From: Cydia pomonella
Lineage: Eukaryota > Arthropoda > Insecta > Lepidoptera > Tortricidae
Length of the DNA: 64,000 nucleotides
NCBI RefSeq assembly: GCF_033807575.1
Contig: NC_084706.1
Span: forward strand, 20,994,725-21,058,724
Direction of reading: 5' to 3'
Made by a program: the position numbers and the translations under genes. Each line of letters opens with the position of its first letter. Position 1 is the stretch's first letter. Positions 33,685 through 48,600 of the stretch are shown here, one piece after another. The notes beneath the pieces are model-generated. The model was not told the origin of the DNA and searched no databases. It saw only the letters and a program-made list of their open reading frames with translations.

Positions 33685-36600
33685 CGAGGTTTTGCTCCGT
33701 GGTCGTTAGTGCTAGAAAGCTGAAATTTGGCATGGATATATAAATCAATAAAGCCGACAAAGTCGTGCAATAAAATCTAAAAATTTAATTTTTTTTAGGG
33801 TACCTCCCCTACACATAAAGTGGGGGTGAATTTTTTTTTTCGCTTCAATCCTAGAGTGTGGGGTATCGTTGGAAAGGTCTTTCAAAACTAATAGGGGTTT
33901 TCAAGAAACATTTTTTGATAAAGTGAATGTATTCGGAGATAATCGCTCCGAAAGAAAAAAAAAATGTGTCCCCCCCCCTCTAACTTTTGAACCATAGGTC
34001 TAAAAAATATGAAAAAAATTGTGAAAGTAGAGCTTAAGAAAGACATTAAATGAAAACTATAGCGGACATGATCAGTTTAGCTGTTTTTGAGTTATCGCAA
34101 AAAGTTTTCCCTTCATAGTAAAAAGACTTACTTTAATTAGGTACTGATTATGCAAATTTGCCTATTTGTTTAACTCGGGTGAAAGGGTCCATTTACTACA
34201 CTTTAAGCTCCAGTTTAGCTTATTGTGACGGAAGAGTAACTACGGAACCCTACCCTGAGCGTGGCCCGACATGCTCTTGGCCGGTTTTTATTTCGTTTGG
34301 CAGATGGTTGAAGACATTAATAGCAGATATGAACGTACTTTGTTTATATATTGAGGTGCTAGTTCTCGGAAGTACCATATTGTACTTATATTGTGATCTG
34401 ATATTTTCTTTGCATGAACTAGCAAATCATACTGACAGTTCGAATAAAGATGATTTGATTAGTAGTCAAATACTCTATCTATACGATGTGTACAGGAGCC
34501 GCATGTTACGACCGGCATGTTGCATGTTGCGGCGTTGCAGTGCTGTCGCATGTCGTGGATACCAGGTAGCGTAAGTGAGACTACAGCAAGGACAACGTAT
34601 AAAAGCGCTTTCTCTGCTACTCCAGTTAGAATTACCGTATTACCGTGTTATCTCTATAGAATTAGTTATTTACAAGTGCAGAAAATAGGAAACTCGCAAC
34701 GAATGGCGATAAATTAAAACACGGCCGAAGGGAGTGTTTTAAATCGACACGAGTTGCGAATTACCTATTCCCACGTGTACCGTCCAACGTTTTACAGTAA
34801 ATATGGCTCTTTCGACGTATGCACGGAAAATGCTCATTCCCGCACGCGTGCGGGAAAGTAGTACCATGCGTACTGTAAACGTGTATTAATTAGGGTTAAA
34901 TACAGCTAAATAAATAAAAAGATAACTGACCTGTGTGAGTCCGCATGTGCGAGAGCCGGTAGGAGGAGGCGCGGAAGCTTTTGTTACAATACTCGCATTT
35001 GTAGTTGCGCTCGCCCGTGTGGATTCGCCGGTGGACGCTCAGCGAATATTTGCGAGCGAATTCTTTGCTGCAGAATTCGCACTTGAAATGTTTCTGTAAA
35101 ACGATGACATTTAAAGGTAAAGACGTAACTTGTATATTTATACAAATTAACTTTTGGTGCTGGTTTGTTATACGTATTTATTGGCGTCCCTATTAATTTC
35201 TTTTCGCAGTGGGAAGCCGGTAACATTGATTGGATGGAAAAAGTAAGTATAATAAAATAAAATCAATAAATATACAGAATAGCAAAGCAACTAATTCTCT
35301 TAATCATTTATAAGGCAGAGGGAATATATTTCCCACCTGATTTTGAACTTTATTTCAAAGTAATAGCTTAGGGTTCAATTTTGCATAAATTGCCTGAAAC
35401 CATTATGCCTTATTAACAGTTAATTAATATGGATGTCTGCAAAGTAACGCTTGATTCAATAAAAAAAAGAACGGACTTCCAAAATACACTAACATGCTAT
35501 CATTTTGTGGTCTTCTTAGGTATGAAGAAAACAGTTCCACTTCACTTAATAGTGCTTTCTGCCATGGAAAACCAGCGTCAAGGTATCCGAAAAAAGTTTG
35601 TGACGCTTTTTAAATTACATGTTTATAATTTTATAAGGTGTTATTAAGTCCTAAATAATATTGTAAAGGTCCTGATCCTGAATAAATGTTTTTTTTCTTA
35701 TGCGCGAGTTATAATTAAAAATCCACAAATCACTATAGATGAGCCTATAATATTTGAAATCCCCCCTGTTCTTTAGGAACCCAACATCAGATCCTGGCTG
35801 GGACCAACTAGAAAACCTACTCTTTCAAACAAAAAAAATGATCGAAATTGGTCTAATGGGCTCCGGAAATCGGCGAACATACATAAAAAATCTATTTGTT
35901 AGAAGTCGGTTATAAATATAAATTGATTACATTGGATATTTTTAGAAAATGACTACAAAAACTGTAATTCGTACGGGTGCCACCATGATTGGGTGGCATA
36001 GAGATATGCTTGTGTGTCATAAATTCATAGCAATATTTACCAAACAAAAAGTGTGTGTGTCAGCTCCGACGCACGACTAGAGTTTACTTAGTTTACATAC
36101 CCCTGCGGTGGCAGCATGGCTCCATTTTTATCACTTGTCACTATGGCCGTCACTTTCGCGCTTACATACTTGTTAGAACGTGACAGGCATGGTGACAAAT
36201 GATAAAGAGCCGACCATCTTAGCCCTACAGGCTTATTTATGAAAAGCGATTCTTAGGCCTCTTGCGCACTAGCGGTTAACCGCGGGGGCGGCTAGCCGCT
36301 TTCCAGTTTAATATGCAACCGCTTCTGATCGTACGCACTCGACCGCCACAAAATTTCAACCGCGGCGGTTGAATGGAGAGCTGCTTGGCCAACTTGTCTA
36401 TACGCACTGGTGATTCAGTGTGCGGCGAGCCGCCGATGAGTATTTTTTATAGTAAAGCAAAATATATTGAATAGATTTCCATATGAATTAGTAAGCTCAT
36501 TAGAAGGTCGAACATGAATAAGGATGAACATGTGGGCAAGTTAGATCTATAGAAACACATGCTTAAAATGCGAAAATTATGCAATATTATATAAAGATGT

Positions 36601-39600
36601 AGTGTACTGTATAAATTAATTCTACACACTTAGCATAGACTCCTTAACTCAAAAAATCTTTTTAATTTAAGATTAATAGTTAAGTTAGAAAAATGCCTGT
36701 TTTTTGTTATGAAATAAACAGATAAAATTTTTTTTTTAACAGTTATACGACGTGACACTTAATTATAACAAAGCAGAGAAAAATATCATCGTGCTTCTCC
36801 AGTTCTTGAAAACAACTTGTGAACTGGCCACATTTGTTGCGTGTTTCTAGTAAAGGATGAATCCAGTATCTTTTTTTTTCTTTCCTTGTTTTAGGTAGTA
36901 CAAATATATAACACAAGCTACCTCGACGGCGTCCATTTTGTCAATGGACCAATGACGCCGAGCGGTCCAGCCGCTTAACGCGGTTTTATCGCGGTTGGCC
37001 GCCATAGCGGCCAGCCGCTATAACAAACGCGTCAGACGGCTACCCGCACAAACGAACCGCCTAAGCGGCCAACCGCTAGTGCGTAAGAGGCCTTAAGGAG
37101 TAAACTCCAATAAACTCCAAAAATTTTACCTGATTGGAGTGTAGCGACACCTTGTGGTATTTAAGGTCGCTCCACTGTCGGAACTCGCGGTCGCACTCCT
37201 CGCATTTGTAGGGCCGGTCGCCGTTATGCACTCGCTTGTGGATCTAAACGACATACGCATAAGGTCTGTTATTGAATGCCACTGGGAAACGTTAGAAATA
37301 AGAATGGGAGATATGGCCTTTCAGCTGGTTTTTACTATTTATTGAGATTGCTCTGAAAAATATGCTTCTTTTTAAAATTTTGCTCGTTACATCACTCGGT
37401 TCTATATGTCACTATCTCTATTATACTATAATAATAATATAGCTATGGTATGCAGGGTGACATTATACAACTAAAAATAAATGAAAATTAGAAGTTTTCG
37501 AGCCAATTTTAACCTTTTAAGGCTTGATTAGTCTGTTCTTGCAAATAACGCCAAATATATAATAATTTTCTAACTCGATGAGTAGGGTGATACTGATAGG
37601 TATCATATCTGTATAATTTTGACAGCTTTGGCGTTTTTAGGTTATAAATTATATGGAGATGATACCTGTCATCCTACTCTTCGAATATGAAAAATACTAG
37701 TCTAGTTTAGACATGTGTCTTTCACGAGTAAGTGAGTTCACGAACTATATCTTTTGATTGAACCAAAGAGAATTTGAAATAGAGGCGGATTGTCGAAGAA
37801 AATCTTCAGTGAGTTGAAGAGTGAATGAGTTCAATCAAAGAGAATTTGAAATAATCCACCTGGATTTCCAAAGAAAACTTTGTAGCCACAGTAAATTTAC
37901 TTCCATCTTTAGACACATGATTAAAACTTTTAGAACGCCATTTGACTTTGATCCTTAATTTTTCATAGATATGTGTTAAATTTGTTAAATATCAAATGGC
38001 GCTCTAAAAGTTTTAATCATGTGTCTAAAGATAGCAGTAAATTTACTGTGGCTACAAAGTTTTCTTTGGAAATCCAGGTGGATTATTTCTAATTCTCTTT
38101 GATTCAACTCATTCACTCTTCAACTCACTGAAGATTTAACTCGCTCAATAACTCATCAATCTCAGTGTTACTTGCTCGCTCTTTCCCACTGATTCGAATG
38201 AGCCGGCCGAGCCAAAAGAGTGAGACGATGTTGCGGAGCGGTTCGGAAGAATTCGGGATCGTTTACGTGATTCGCCATCTTGGTCGCACTTATGACTGTG
38301 TGTGTTATCTTACACGTGAACAATATAGTCTACAAATCCACTGAGCGAAATTAGTGATATATATCTCCGCGAACGAGTTATGAATCAATCTTTTCAACTC
38401 AGTGAAGCGTTTTGCGTATCTCTAGTCTAGATTGCGTGAATTTTATCATGGCGTTTGCCCTTTATCAAAACGTAAAATTTCAAAATAAAAACTTTAGTGA
38501 GAGGGGTCTCAAGTGTTGCAATTACCTTCAGCGCGCCCGACGTGTAGAAACCTTTATTGCATTCGCGGCATACATGTTGCTTTCCCTTATGCGATAACAC
38601 GTGGTACAGCAGACTATTTCTGTAATAACAATATTAGATATAGAATAGGCTAGGTGACAATTTCTTGGTTTGAATTTGAACTATATATGTATGAGGATAA
38701 AATTGTTTTTTAAACGGGCTCGTTTCTTTTCACTCAGAATGCATGCTGCCCTTTCGGTAGTCATGCCTAGCGTACGGACAAGTGGTGGCAATCTGAGCAG
38801 AGAAGAAAAAGGAGTCGCTAATATTATTTAAAAAAATGATTAAATGCAATTCAGATTTTATATGACATAACTTATAAAATCAAACACTAGGCATGTCGGA
38901 AATGTTATGTTACATATTCTATTCTATTTCTTTTACAATTATCACACTTATCGATATACTTCCTAACCATATACAACCTTCATTACTGGTCAAAAACTTC
39001 ATAAATTAAAGATACGACAATAACATTTGATGTTGTCAATCTAAACTGTTTATTATATTTGTAGTGTCTTATTTTCTTAAATAACTTCTACCTATTAATC
39101 TTAAAATTATTTGAAAAAATATATTTGAGATTCTCATATTTTTCTCATAAATCAATTTTAGAAATCATTCATTGTTCATCTTTTGGTCATAGATTTACAT
39201 ACATGTACCAAATTTTTACTTATTTGGCCCAGAAGCTTCGGAGCTAACAGGCTATGGCAAACCGATAGAGAGACATACGAGAGATCCTGAGAGTTTCGTT
39301 TTTTGAGGTACAGAATCCTAGAAACGAAACAAACCTGTGCTGGAACACGCGCCCGCATTGCGGACACTCGAAGCTCTTCCCCTTCTTGCCTTTCTCGGGC
39401 TTTTCGTCAGATTTCTCGGGCTCCGGTATCTCGGTGTCGGCTATTATGTTCTCAGCGAAATTGGAGTTTTCAGCTGCCGGCACTTCTACGTCGAATATTC
39501 TTTGGAAGACTTCCTCTGTGGATGTTGAGAAACATCTGATTATGATTAGTGCCTTTTGCCTTCGAAGCTGGAAGTCGTGGATTCGAATCCCGTTGTGTGT

Positions 39601-42600
39601 ATATTTATTTATTGGAACGAAGTTCCTTATCGGACGGTTGGCGGATGGGAGCTAGGCAAAAAAAGTGTAAGATTTTTCCGTCACGACGGCCGTTTGTTCA
39701 AATGATTTCTTAAGAATAAGTACTTAGCCTAATTTCGCGGACTTAAGTATATACTATAGTGGCGCAATTGGCAAACAGCCGCAGAAATAGGTGGTAACAG
39801 AGACGATCCGGGTTTAATCCCCGGACGTGTATGCAGATATAGGTAAAAAACTTACGTAAGTCACCCGTTGTATGTAGTTGTGACGTGTTCGAATAGACAT
39901 TTGTTTTGTTTGTGTGTGTCTTTTAAACTAGATTGTCTATTCGAACACGACACAACTACATACAACAGGTGACTTACTTAAGTTTTTTACCTATATTGCT
40001 TTTATATTATTTTTTGCACTTGAATTTCATATTTTTGATTGAAAAAGTGAGGTGAAGCTCGAGCTAAGCGTATCAGTCTCAGGTTGTACAAAAATGGTTT
40101 CTTATGTTTAGTTGTTCTCCCAGCCTGTAAGTCGCATATCTGAACTGATTTGTGAAATAATGTGACACGCAAACACACGTTGGACCAAGAAATTGCACAG
40201 GTGAAATACTATCCCAAGTGACAAATGGGGATTTATCAAAAGCTTGTTAGAGTTGACAGACGTTTATAAAGAACGCTACTGCGACGTACCTTTGAGCTGC
40301 GAGTCGTTGTGGTGGTCCGGCCGCGCCGGGCACACCGGGCAGTACGCGTCCGGCCCGCACGCGGTCGGCTGGTTGCCGCGCATGTACCTGGCGGTGAACA
40401 ATCGTAGTAGTAGAAGTAGTAATAATAGTACATTACGATACAAGTGCGAAAAATAGGAAATTCGAAAAAGTGGCGATCGACCGAAGGGAGTGTTTTAAAT
40501 CGACACGAGTTGCGAATTACCTATTCGCACATGTATCGTACGTTTTACAGTACATATAGCCCTTTAAATGTTCGACACAGTAACGTAATATGCTAATTTT
40601 CGCACTAGTGCGGTAAAGTAGCACCATATGAACTGTAAAACACTTTATTGTACAGAAAGAAACATAAAACAGAAAAGAACACACATCATTTGTACAAAGG
40701 CGAACTTATCCCTTTCAGGGATCTCTTCCAGTTAACCTTTGAGCCAACCACCACTTTTAACCAGTTAATCGTTTACTCGTATTGTGATAAAAACTTATGT
40801 TTTTTTATACTACGTCGGTAGTAAACAGGCATAAGGCCCGCCCAACTAACATGACAGCGTCAAAATAGCCTACATATCACTGTTATAATGCTCTCATTCG
40901 AGAATTAAGAGTGTTAAGAATACCTGTAGTAGGTTGGTAGAGGACTCTATACCACCCTTATAACCACGAATCAGGCCCCACTTTTTACAGGTAAAGGTGT
41001 CAGGAAGCCTATACAACAGTGTTACTTAAGGGTTAGAAGTACTTAGAAGGGAGTTAATTCACCCTCAGCTACTACTTTAGCCGGTTCTACGTTCTCATAG
41101 AATCATTAGCTAACACAATAGGTGTGAGACAACCCTCAGTTAAGAATTTTAAACTTGTTAAACCTATAAGAGAGAGTGGGTTAACGATTTAACGCGTACT
41201 AGATATCTAAAACATTCTCAATTAAATATGTGACCGCTTTTTGAGAACTCTTTTTGTACTGTTTTTATGTATTAGCTTCAAAGAAATCCAAAACGATCAA
41301 ACTTATAAAATAAATGATACAAAGAAAATAAAACTTATCACAGCAACATTTAATGGCGATCTGCTCGCAAGTTTTTATTAGGAAGAAGAAGTTTTATCGT
41401 GTGAAAAGTGAAAAAGTGCTGCGCCTGCGATTTTACGGTAAGTGTATACCATGTTTTCCATCTTAATTTTAACGCGCTCCGGATTAATTAAAGATTTAAA
41501 GTAAAACTTATGCTTAATAAAATAGACGCCTTAAAGTTTTATCAGCAACTTGTTCTTTTTGTCGGCCATTGGCAAGTAAAGTTACGTGGCATCGATAGAA
41601 TGATAAAATAAAAATTATTAATGGAGTATTTTGTACATAAATATTGATCAAACAAGTACATTTTTAGGTTACTTTACTAAAACAATGGCGAACTTGCTAT
41701 TACAGCTTTAGCTCTCCCTTAACGCATCATTTACACTTTTTGAGATACAGCATCTTTAGTCGAGAGTATTGTGCAGTCTTTAGTATACATAAGAGCTACG
41801 TTAAAGCTTGAAACTTCATAAGAGAGTTATGCAACGCTTTTAGTATCTGGTGTTACGACACACTTGACTAACTCTTTTATGCAACCCATGCCTGCAGCTT
41901 AAAGTTATCACAACACCTAAAGATATATAAGATACTTCACAGTAACCATTAAGTAACAATAAACATCAGTAAGTGTCAGCGGGCGCTGTTGTAAAGATTT
42001 AAGTGTTACAAACAGGTTAAAGCTATAAAGCTTGACTCCAGTAGCTGTAATTAACACTATTATTACTCTCAATTCTGCATAACATCATCCATTGTAGCTC
42101 TAGAACCACTGTTGGAGTGGAATTTATTTCTTAACTCCTCTATAACGTTCCAAGCTATAACTGAGATTATTATAACGCCGTTCAAAAGATTAAAGTTTTA
42201 AAGAAGCCTGTAACTGACGGTGTAATGTTTGTTGGGCGCCTGATGGTAAGCAGTCTCCGTAGCCTATGGACGCCTGCAACTCCAGAGGTGTTACATATGC
42301 GTTGGCGACCCTAACACTCTGCACCCTTGTTGAGCTCTGGCAACCTTACTCACCGACAGGAACACAAAACTATGAGTAATAGGGTCTTACCCTTACCCTT
42401 ACCCTTAATAAATTACCATCAAACCATCTAACAATAGTCTAAAAGCTCCAAGTATGGTCCAAAATTAACTCAAATATCATGGTTCAAGTATGACTAATTA
42501 TTTGAATGTAGTTCTAAGACAAAACTTTCGCAAAATATGTGTATAAATTAAAGAAAAAACTCGGAAAAAAACACTTTAATACTTCATTACGCATTGAATT

Positions 42601-45600
42601 TGTGAAACATAGACCGCGAACCAGGAACGATTTCCATGACCAATCGCCTCCCGGGCGAAAACTCGTATAATGGTTAACGGTTATGTATGATGAACCCTAG
42701 TGGACGTCAGCTGCCGCTCCGTTAGTGGGTTGAGGTTAGGCAGCCACCGAAACACGTAAAAAATTTGACGTCGCCTCCCGTTTGATACTTTGTCAGATAG
42801 TTCAGATGCTATTGTTAATAATTTAAAAAATCGTCAGCCGGTTATATCGCGGTGGTAAGAACATCAGCTGGTCGCATGAACATGTAAAAAATAAGCACTT
42901 TACCTTTTTATTATAGCAATTACAAGTCATGAAACTTTGCATGTAGCATTTCATCTGGCAAAACGCTTCAAACGCCATAAACGGATTACGCTATTTACAT
43001 ATTACGCAAACTTTGCGGACATAAAGTGGCGCGTATTTTTTACATGTTCATTTTACAGCTGACGGTCTTTCCTTAAACTTCGTTGGGGGGAGGGGGGGGG
43101 GTTATTTATTCTATGACAAAGGTCATAAAGTAAGTCCTCTTCTTCTGAAGGTCTCTCGACAACCACGTTTAAGGTTTGCAACTGTACCTGACGACAAGTC
43201 CTCACCAGTGCCTGACGTGTTCCTGGTGCACGGTCCCGTTCTCCACGGTGAGGTGCGGCAGCAGCGCCTGCTCGTAGGGCTCGCCCTCCGCCGGCTCCAC
43301 GCCCTCCACGGCCACGTGGATGCCCTCCATCAGGTCCTCGGGCTCGCTGAACTCGCCCATGTCCTCTAGCTGTTACGTAAATAAAATAAAAAAGATAAAG
43401 ATACTTTATTATTCAAGTCTATTACAATGCGCTTATGAACGTCAAATAAAGCTACACCGGCTCTAAACCGAGAAGATTTAAATCCCACCTCCATTTGAGG
43501 AGGGTATCGCAATATCGAACGGCAAGTATCTCGGCGGGATACAACTTTTCAAAACATTGCGTCTTATAATTAACATGCATTAAATAAGAAAAAATACAAT
43601 TTAGATTACTATAGAAATCATGCAATAGGGTTGTTTCCATCTACAAATCTTAGGGCAGAATTGTATCCTAATAAATTCTTTTGGATTATAAGAACATGTT
43701 AAACTACCTTTAGTGGACCTGTAATAACCATATTTTTGTAAATATTGAATTTAAAATATCTTTTGGCACACGTCACGTGACCAAACTCGAAACGTCATTG
43801 AACATTCTGATGACGTCACAACTCTCGGATTGACACTGTTGACAGTTAGGCGATAAACAACAAAACGACAAATGTCAGTTGACAGTTCGTATCTTCTACG
43901 TGCGTATGTAGTTATGTGTCAAACCGTAAACTGTGACGTCACACAATTTTCAAAGAGCGTTTGGGCGCGAAAGCATCTGTCAAAATATATTTTGTTAATT
44001 TAACATATTTAAAGCCGTTTTTAGTATAAAAGTTGAATTTTAGGGCAACTTTTAGTGAATATAGAACGTAATACGAGCGTTTCAAAAAATTGGAAACAAC
44101 CCTATTACATACAGTAGCTACTTTAAGTTTAGAAATTCGATTTAAAAATAGATATGTACATCACATCATACAAATACGTAGTTCTTTCAGAAAACATGTT
44201 GAACTCTTACAAAAGGAAAAGAAAATAAAACGAATAAAGAATAAAATGAAATTAATAAATTTGAATTGTGGAAGATGTGTAAAGTATAAGACATCTGGGA
44301 TCCCTTCCGCAGGGGCCGACCCCTGCGGAAGGGATCCCCTAGGTCCGAACCTAGGGCCTATTTCTCGAACGGTATTAGTCTAATATTATTAGTCCACGAA
44401 CTGTCAAATCGTATGGGTTACCATGGCAACACACTAATAATATTAGACTAATATCGTTTGAGAAATGGGGCCCTGTCAAGTTGTATAAGTTACCATGGCA
44501 AAATACTTATTTTATTAGACTACCCTCTTTAATGACTAGAGTTCTCTTTATGGAAGGTAGAGGTAAGGAATTCAATCTCCATAGGCAAAACTGTTGCAAA
44601 AGTACCCAGCTGTCAGCTATAAATAATAGTTCCAAATCTCTCCAGAGTAGCGCTAGAGTAGATAAGAACGTAGGCGTTATTAACGGAGTGAAGTGCGCTG
44701 TCTATAATTTGATTTTTTTTTTCAATTATTCTAAGTATTGTAGCGTCACCTATTTAAGGTATTTTGACGGACACTTTTTGGTACATGGTGATTCCATTCT
44801 TACCTCTACCTTCCATAGTTCTCTTAGTTCCAAATAATCATTCGGGCACACTTTGTGAATTAGCCATTACCTGGGTCAAAATTATTGTTGTTGTCTTGTT
44901 TTGGACCCCTCTGTCACGTTTGTATTTTTGTATTTTATCAAATTAATAAAAAAAGGCGAGTGCTATTCCATTTCTTTTTAGCTGTAGATTACATTTAACA
45001 TGACAGAAAAATAATAACTTAATTTCATCTCATACAAAAAGCTACACTCCGGCACATTTTTTGGAGACAAAAAACAAAACGAAAAGAATTTTGACCCACA
45101 TGCAAAATTATTAATCACATTGTCAGGGATGAAAGAAACTTGATGCACAGCAATTTACAAAACTTACCTTCCCATGCACTTCCTTGATATGCGTCTCACA
45201 CTGCTTCTGTTTTCTGAACGTCTTATTACATTTCATACAATTATACATCTCCAACTTGTCCAGTGTATCATATAAGTCCCCTTTCTCCACTTCATTACTC
45301 GGCACCTCTTTATCCATACTTGCCATGGAATATTGCACCTTGCTAGAGTATTGAAGCGTCTTGTCGCTGGATGTGTAAAGGATGTGTTTGTCCATCGTTT
45401 GGTACATAGTTTTCGGGACTGTGTTTTCTAAAGATAGTTCTACTATTGAGTCTGGTAGGTTCGCTGCATTGTCCTCTATGCAGGTGTTGGTCATCTAAAA
45501 CGGAAATATACCACGGGCGGTGAGTTAGTGTAGGTTTGATAAAACCAGGAATTTAATACATTAATGTATATAATACAACCTTGTGAGTATAAGTTATGGA

Positions 45601-48600
45601 CCAGGCATGTGGGCCGATTTTGAAATATTCTTACTTTAATAAATTTGTGACTAAATACATCACAGTCCCTAAACAATATGGCGATAATCAGGCGCTATTG
45701 AAAATACAAATCCACGTACGAGCGGTGGGGGGGGGAAATGACCGAACGGGATAGTCTTATGTATCTTTCGGTAGGAGTAGCAGAGAAAGCGTTATTATGG
45801 TTTGTCCTTGTTAGTCTTTTTTTAGTCCCCGCCATGAATTTAGTATGGTTTTATGATGGTGGGTAACAATGAACCCGACCAAAGTATGTAGGTCTTAAAA
45901 CGTGTTTTGAATTTCGACGCATTGCATATGTTTTGTCCCTCACGGACGCACGCGTATTGCATATCTATAGAAAATATACTAAATATATGTTTTAAAGGGA
46001 TTTGAATATCATTATTCGATTTAATTTAATCAATTTTAATTTTGAATGACCATTCAGAAAAATCTATAACGATTCAAAGCTGGTTAACAACTACTATCCC
46101 TTAAATATTCCCAGTTAATGTACGTTGGATTTTCTTTTTTTCCATACCTTATCAATTCCTAAGTCAGACACAGGGTTCTCGATGATGATGGTGGCATGAG
46201 GCTCGTAGTGCTGCTTGAGATGCTGGTAGAACTTCAGCTGTTCCTCGCCGTAGTATTCCCCGCATATGCAGCATATTAGCACTGGCCGGACCTGTAGTCA
46301 CAATATAAATAAATATTATAGGACATTATTACAATTGACTAAAGTCCCACAGTAAGGCTTGTGTTGTGGGTACTTAGACAACGATATATATAATATATAA
46401 ATACTTAAATACATAGAAAACACTCATGACTCAGGAACAAATATCCTTACCAGGATTTGAAATGAAATGAAAAATATTTTCAGGCAACTATGGGCCCATA
46501 GATAAATACCTTAAAAGTAGCATACAATATAAAATATATCTTAAAAACTAAAACACACACTATGGCTGCGATGAATTTCGCAACCACGCTGTGTCAAGGA
46601 GCCGGCCGCGGAACCGCCGAAACTTGACACCCTTCGGCCAAAACTCCTTTGTGAAGTTCGCTCGACGTTCAGTCAGAACCATAGAGAACTAAGAAGTAAT
46701 AGAGTGCTCACTCCATACATCAGTTTTGGTACCAAAATGCTTATTATTTTCGCAGTCGATATCGAGTAGCGGAACTCTCAGTACTTGTTCTTGACAATAG
46801 ATATCGCGGCAAACAAAAAGTCTAATGCTCAACGATTTTCAGTTAATATTATAACCAGAGTGAGCGTAGAAGTTGAAAATAGAGTTCCAGTTACTTTGGT
46901 TATAATCAGTGATCGGTTATTTTTATCTCCCTCGCGGGATATCAAGTAGAAAAGTTAATATAGATACGACAGTTTCCCGCGATACCGAACAAACCGTTCA
47001 AAAATAAAACAATTTAAATTATCTCTAAGGAATTTTTTACTCTTACATGGCAACCAGTTGAGACAAAAACTTTTATTCTTTTCCTAATAATGTTGAGATT
47101 AGGAAAAGAATAAAAGTTTTTGTCTCAAATGTTATAAAGCAAAATATATTAAAACCTCCACAAAGTATTAGCTTATATATCTGTCATGATGGAAAAGTAC
47201 TTCAAAATCTTGACATTGACATTTCATTATTCTCTGGATTTCAGTTCTAATTATTTTTGGTGAGCAATAAAACCATTTGACATTGTGGACATTGTTTTTC
47301 TCAAACTACCTCTCAGTTGAAAGAAGTGTAATTGACTTTTTGATACCGTAAAACCACCCAACTATAGTCCAAAGCTCCCAACTATGGTCCACAAATAAAC
47401 TCAATTTTTCTCGTTCAGGTGTGTATTTTACTATATTTTTGTAGTTCTAAGGCAAAGTATGTTTATAAATGGAAGGTAAAACTAGGAGTAAACCACAAGG
47501 AACATTGGTATAGATACTTAATTTCCTTTTGAACTTGTGGACCATAGTTGCAGTATTGGACTAGAGTTGGGTAGTTTTACGGTAACGAATTCATTTATTC
47601 AAACAATTAACCCGTAGTAACTATATATTAGCTGATAGACACGCGTACTTACTCGCCGAACTTTTATCCAAACGGTACAAAATGTGCCGCTTTGGAGGCA
47701 GCAAATGAGCTGCCAGTGTAAACACTTGTGCTCATTTGTTCGATTTAGACAAAAGAACGGTGAGTAAGTACTCGTCTATCAGGTACTTAGATGTTTTAAA
47801 GTGTAATAAAATAAACACATTGTATTTTTTTGCCTTTTCTAACAACATAAAGCCCGGATTCCCGGGGCATATACATACTAACATAATGATTGAGGTCGTT
47901 CACCCCATGTCGAATCCAAAAAACCGATCACTGGTTATAATATTAGCGGATAATCGTGACACTATGACAATAAAGATGGCTTAGGTATAGGTATCTCTTT
48001 TCGTAACTGGCGTTTTACTTCTAAGGTTGTGAGGAATTGAGGATCTTCGAATTGTTTGACGCTGTTTTTATGGTTTCGTAGTCACCTAGAAACCCTTATA
48101 GTTTCGCGATTCCCGTCTGTCCGTCCGTCCGCGGCTTTGCTCCGTGATCGTTAGTAGAAAGCTGCAAAAGCATGCATGGCAACAGAACTTTTTTTTTAAC
48201 AACAGAACTTACAAAACTTGGTGTATTTTATCAGCATAATAAGTGTAACAAAAGGGTGACACGATCTATATACAATCAAAAGGGTATCCTTATTTCTAAC
48301 CCCGTTAGAAAAAAATGTTTTTTGAACCACCCTATTCTACCATCAATAACTGCTGTCTGTATTATGTATGCAACAAACGTAAGCTATATCTGAGCGAACG
48401 TAATAATAGTTATGCTGCTGTTCTAAGCTTTAGTGTAAGTATGATTTTACCCATGGCAATGTTATAAACACTAAGTTGTTAAAAAGTTTATAATGAGCGC
48501 CTACATCTCACTAAACTGTATTAATTTATTGTTATTACTGTCTAGGATGGAAATGTACACTAGATTAAGTAATTACATTGTACTAAATTATGTTAAATAA

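Noticed and set aside
42387..42405. Telomere-like (TTACCC) run
   Set aside because: Insect telomeric repeat is TTAGG; three units of another hexamer next to a SINE-like repeat are not telomeric.
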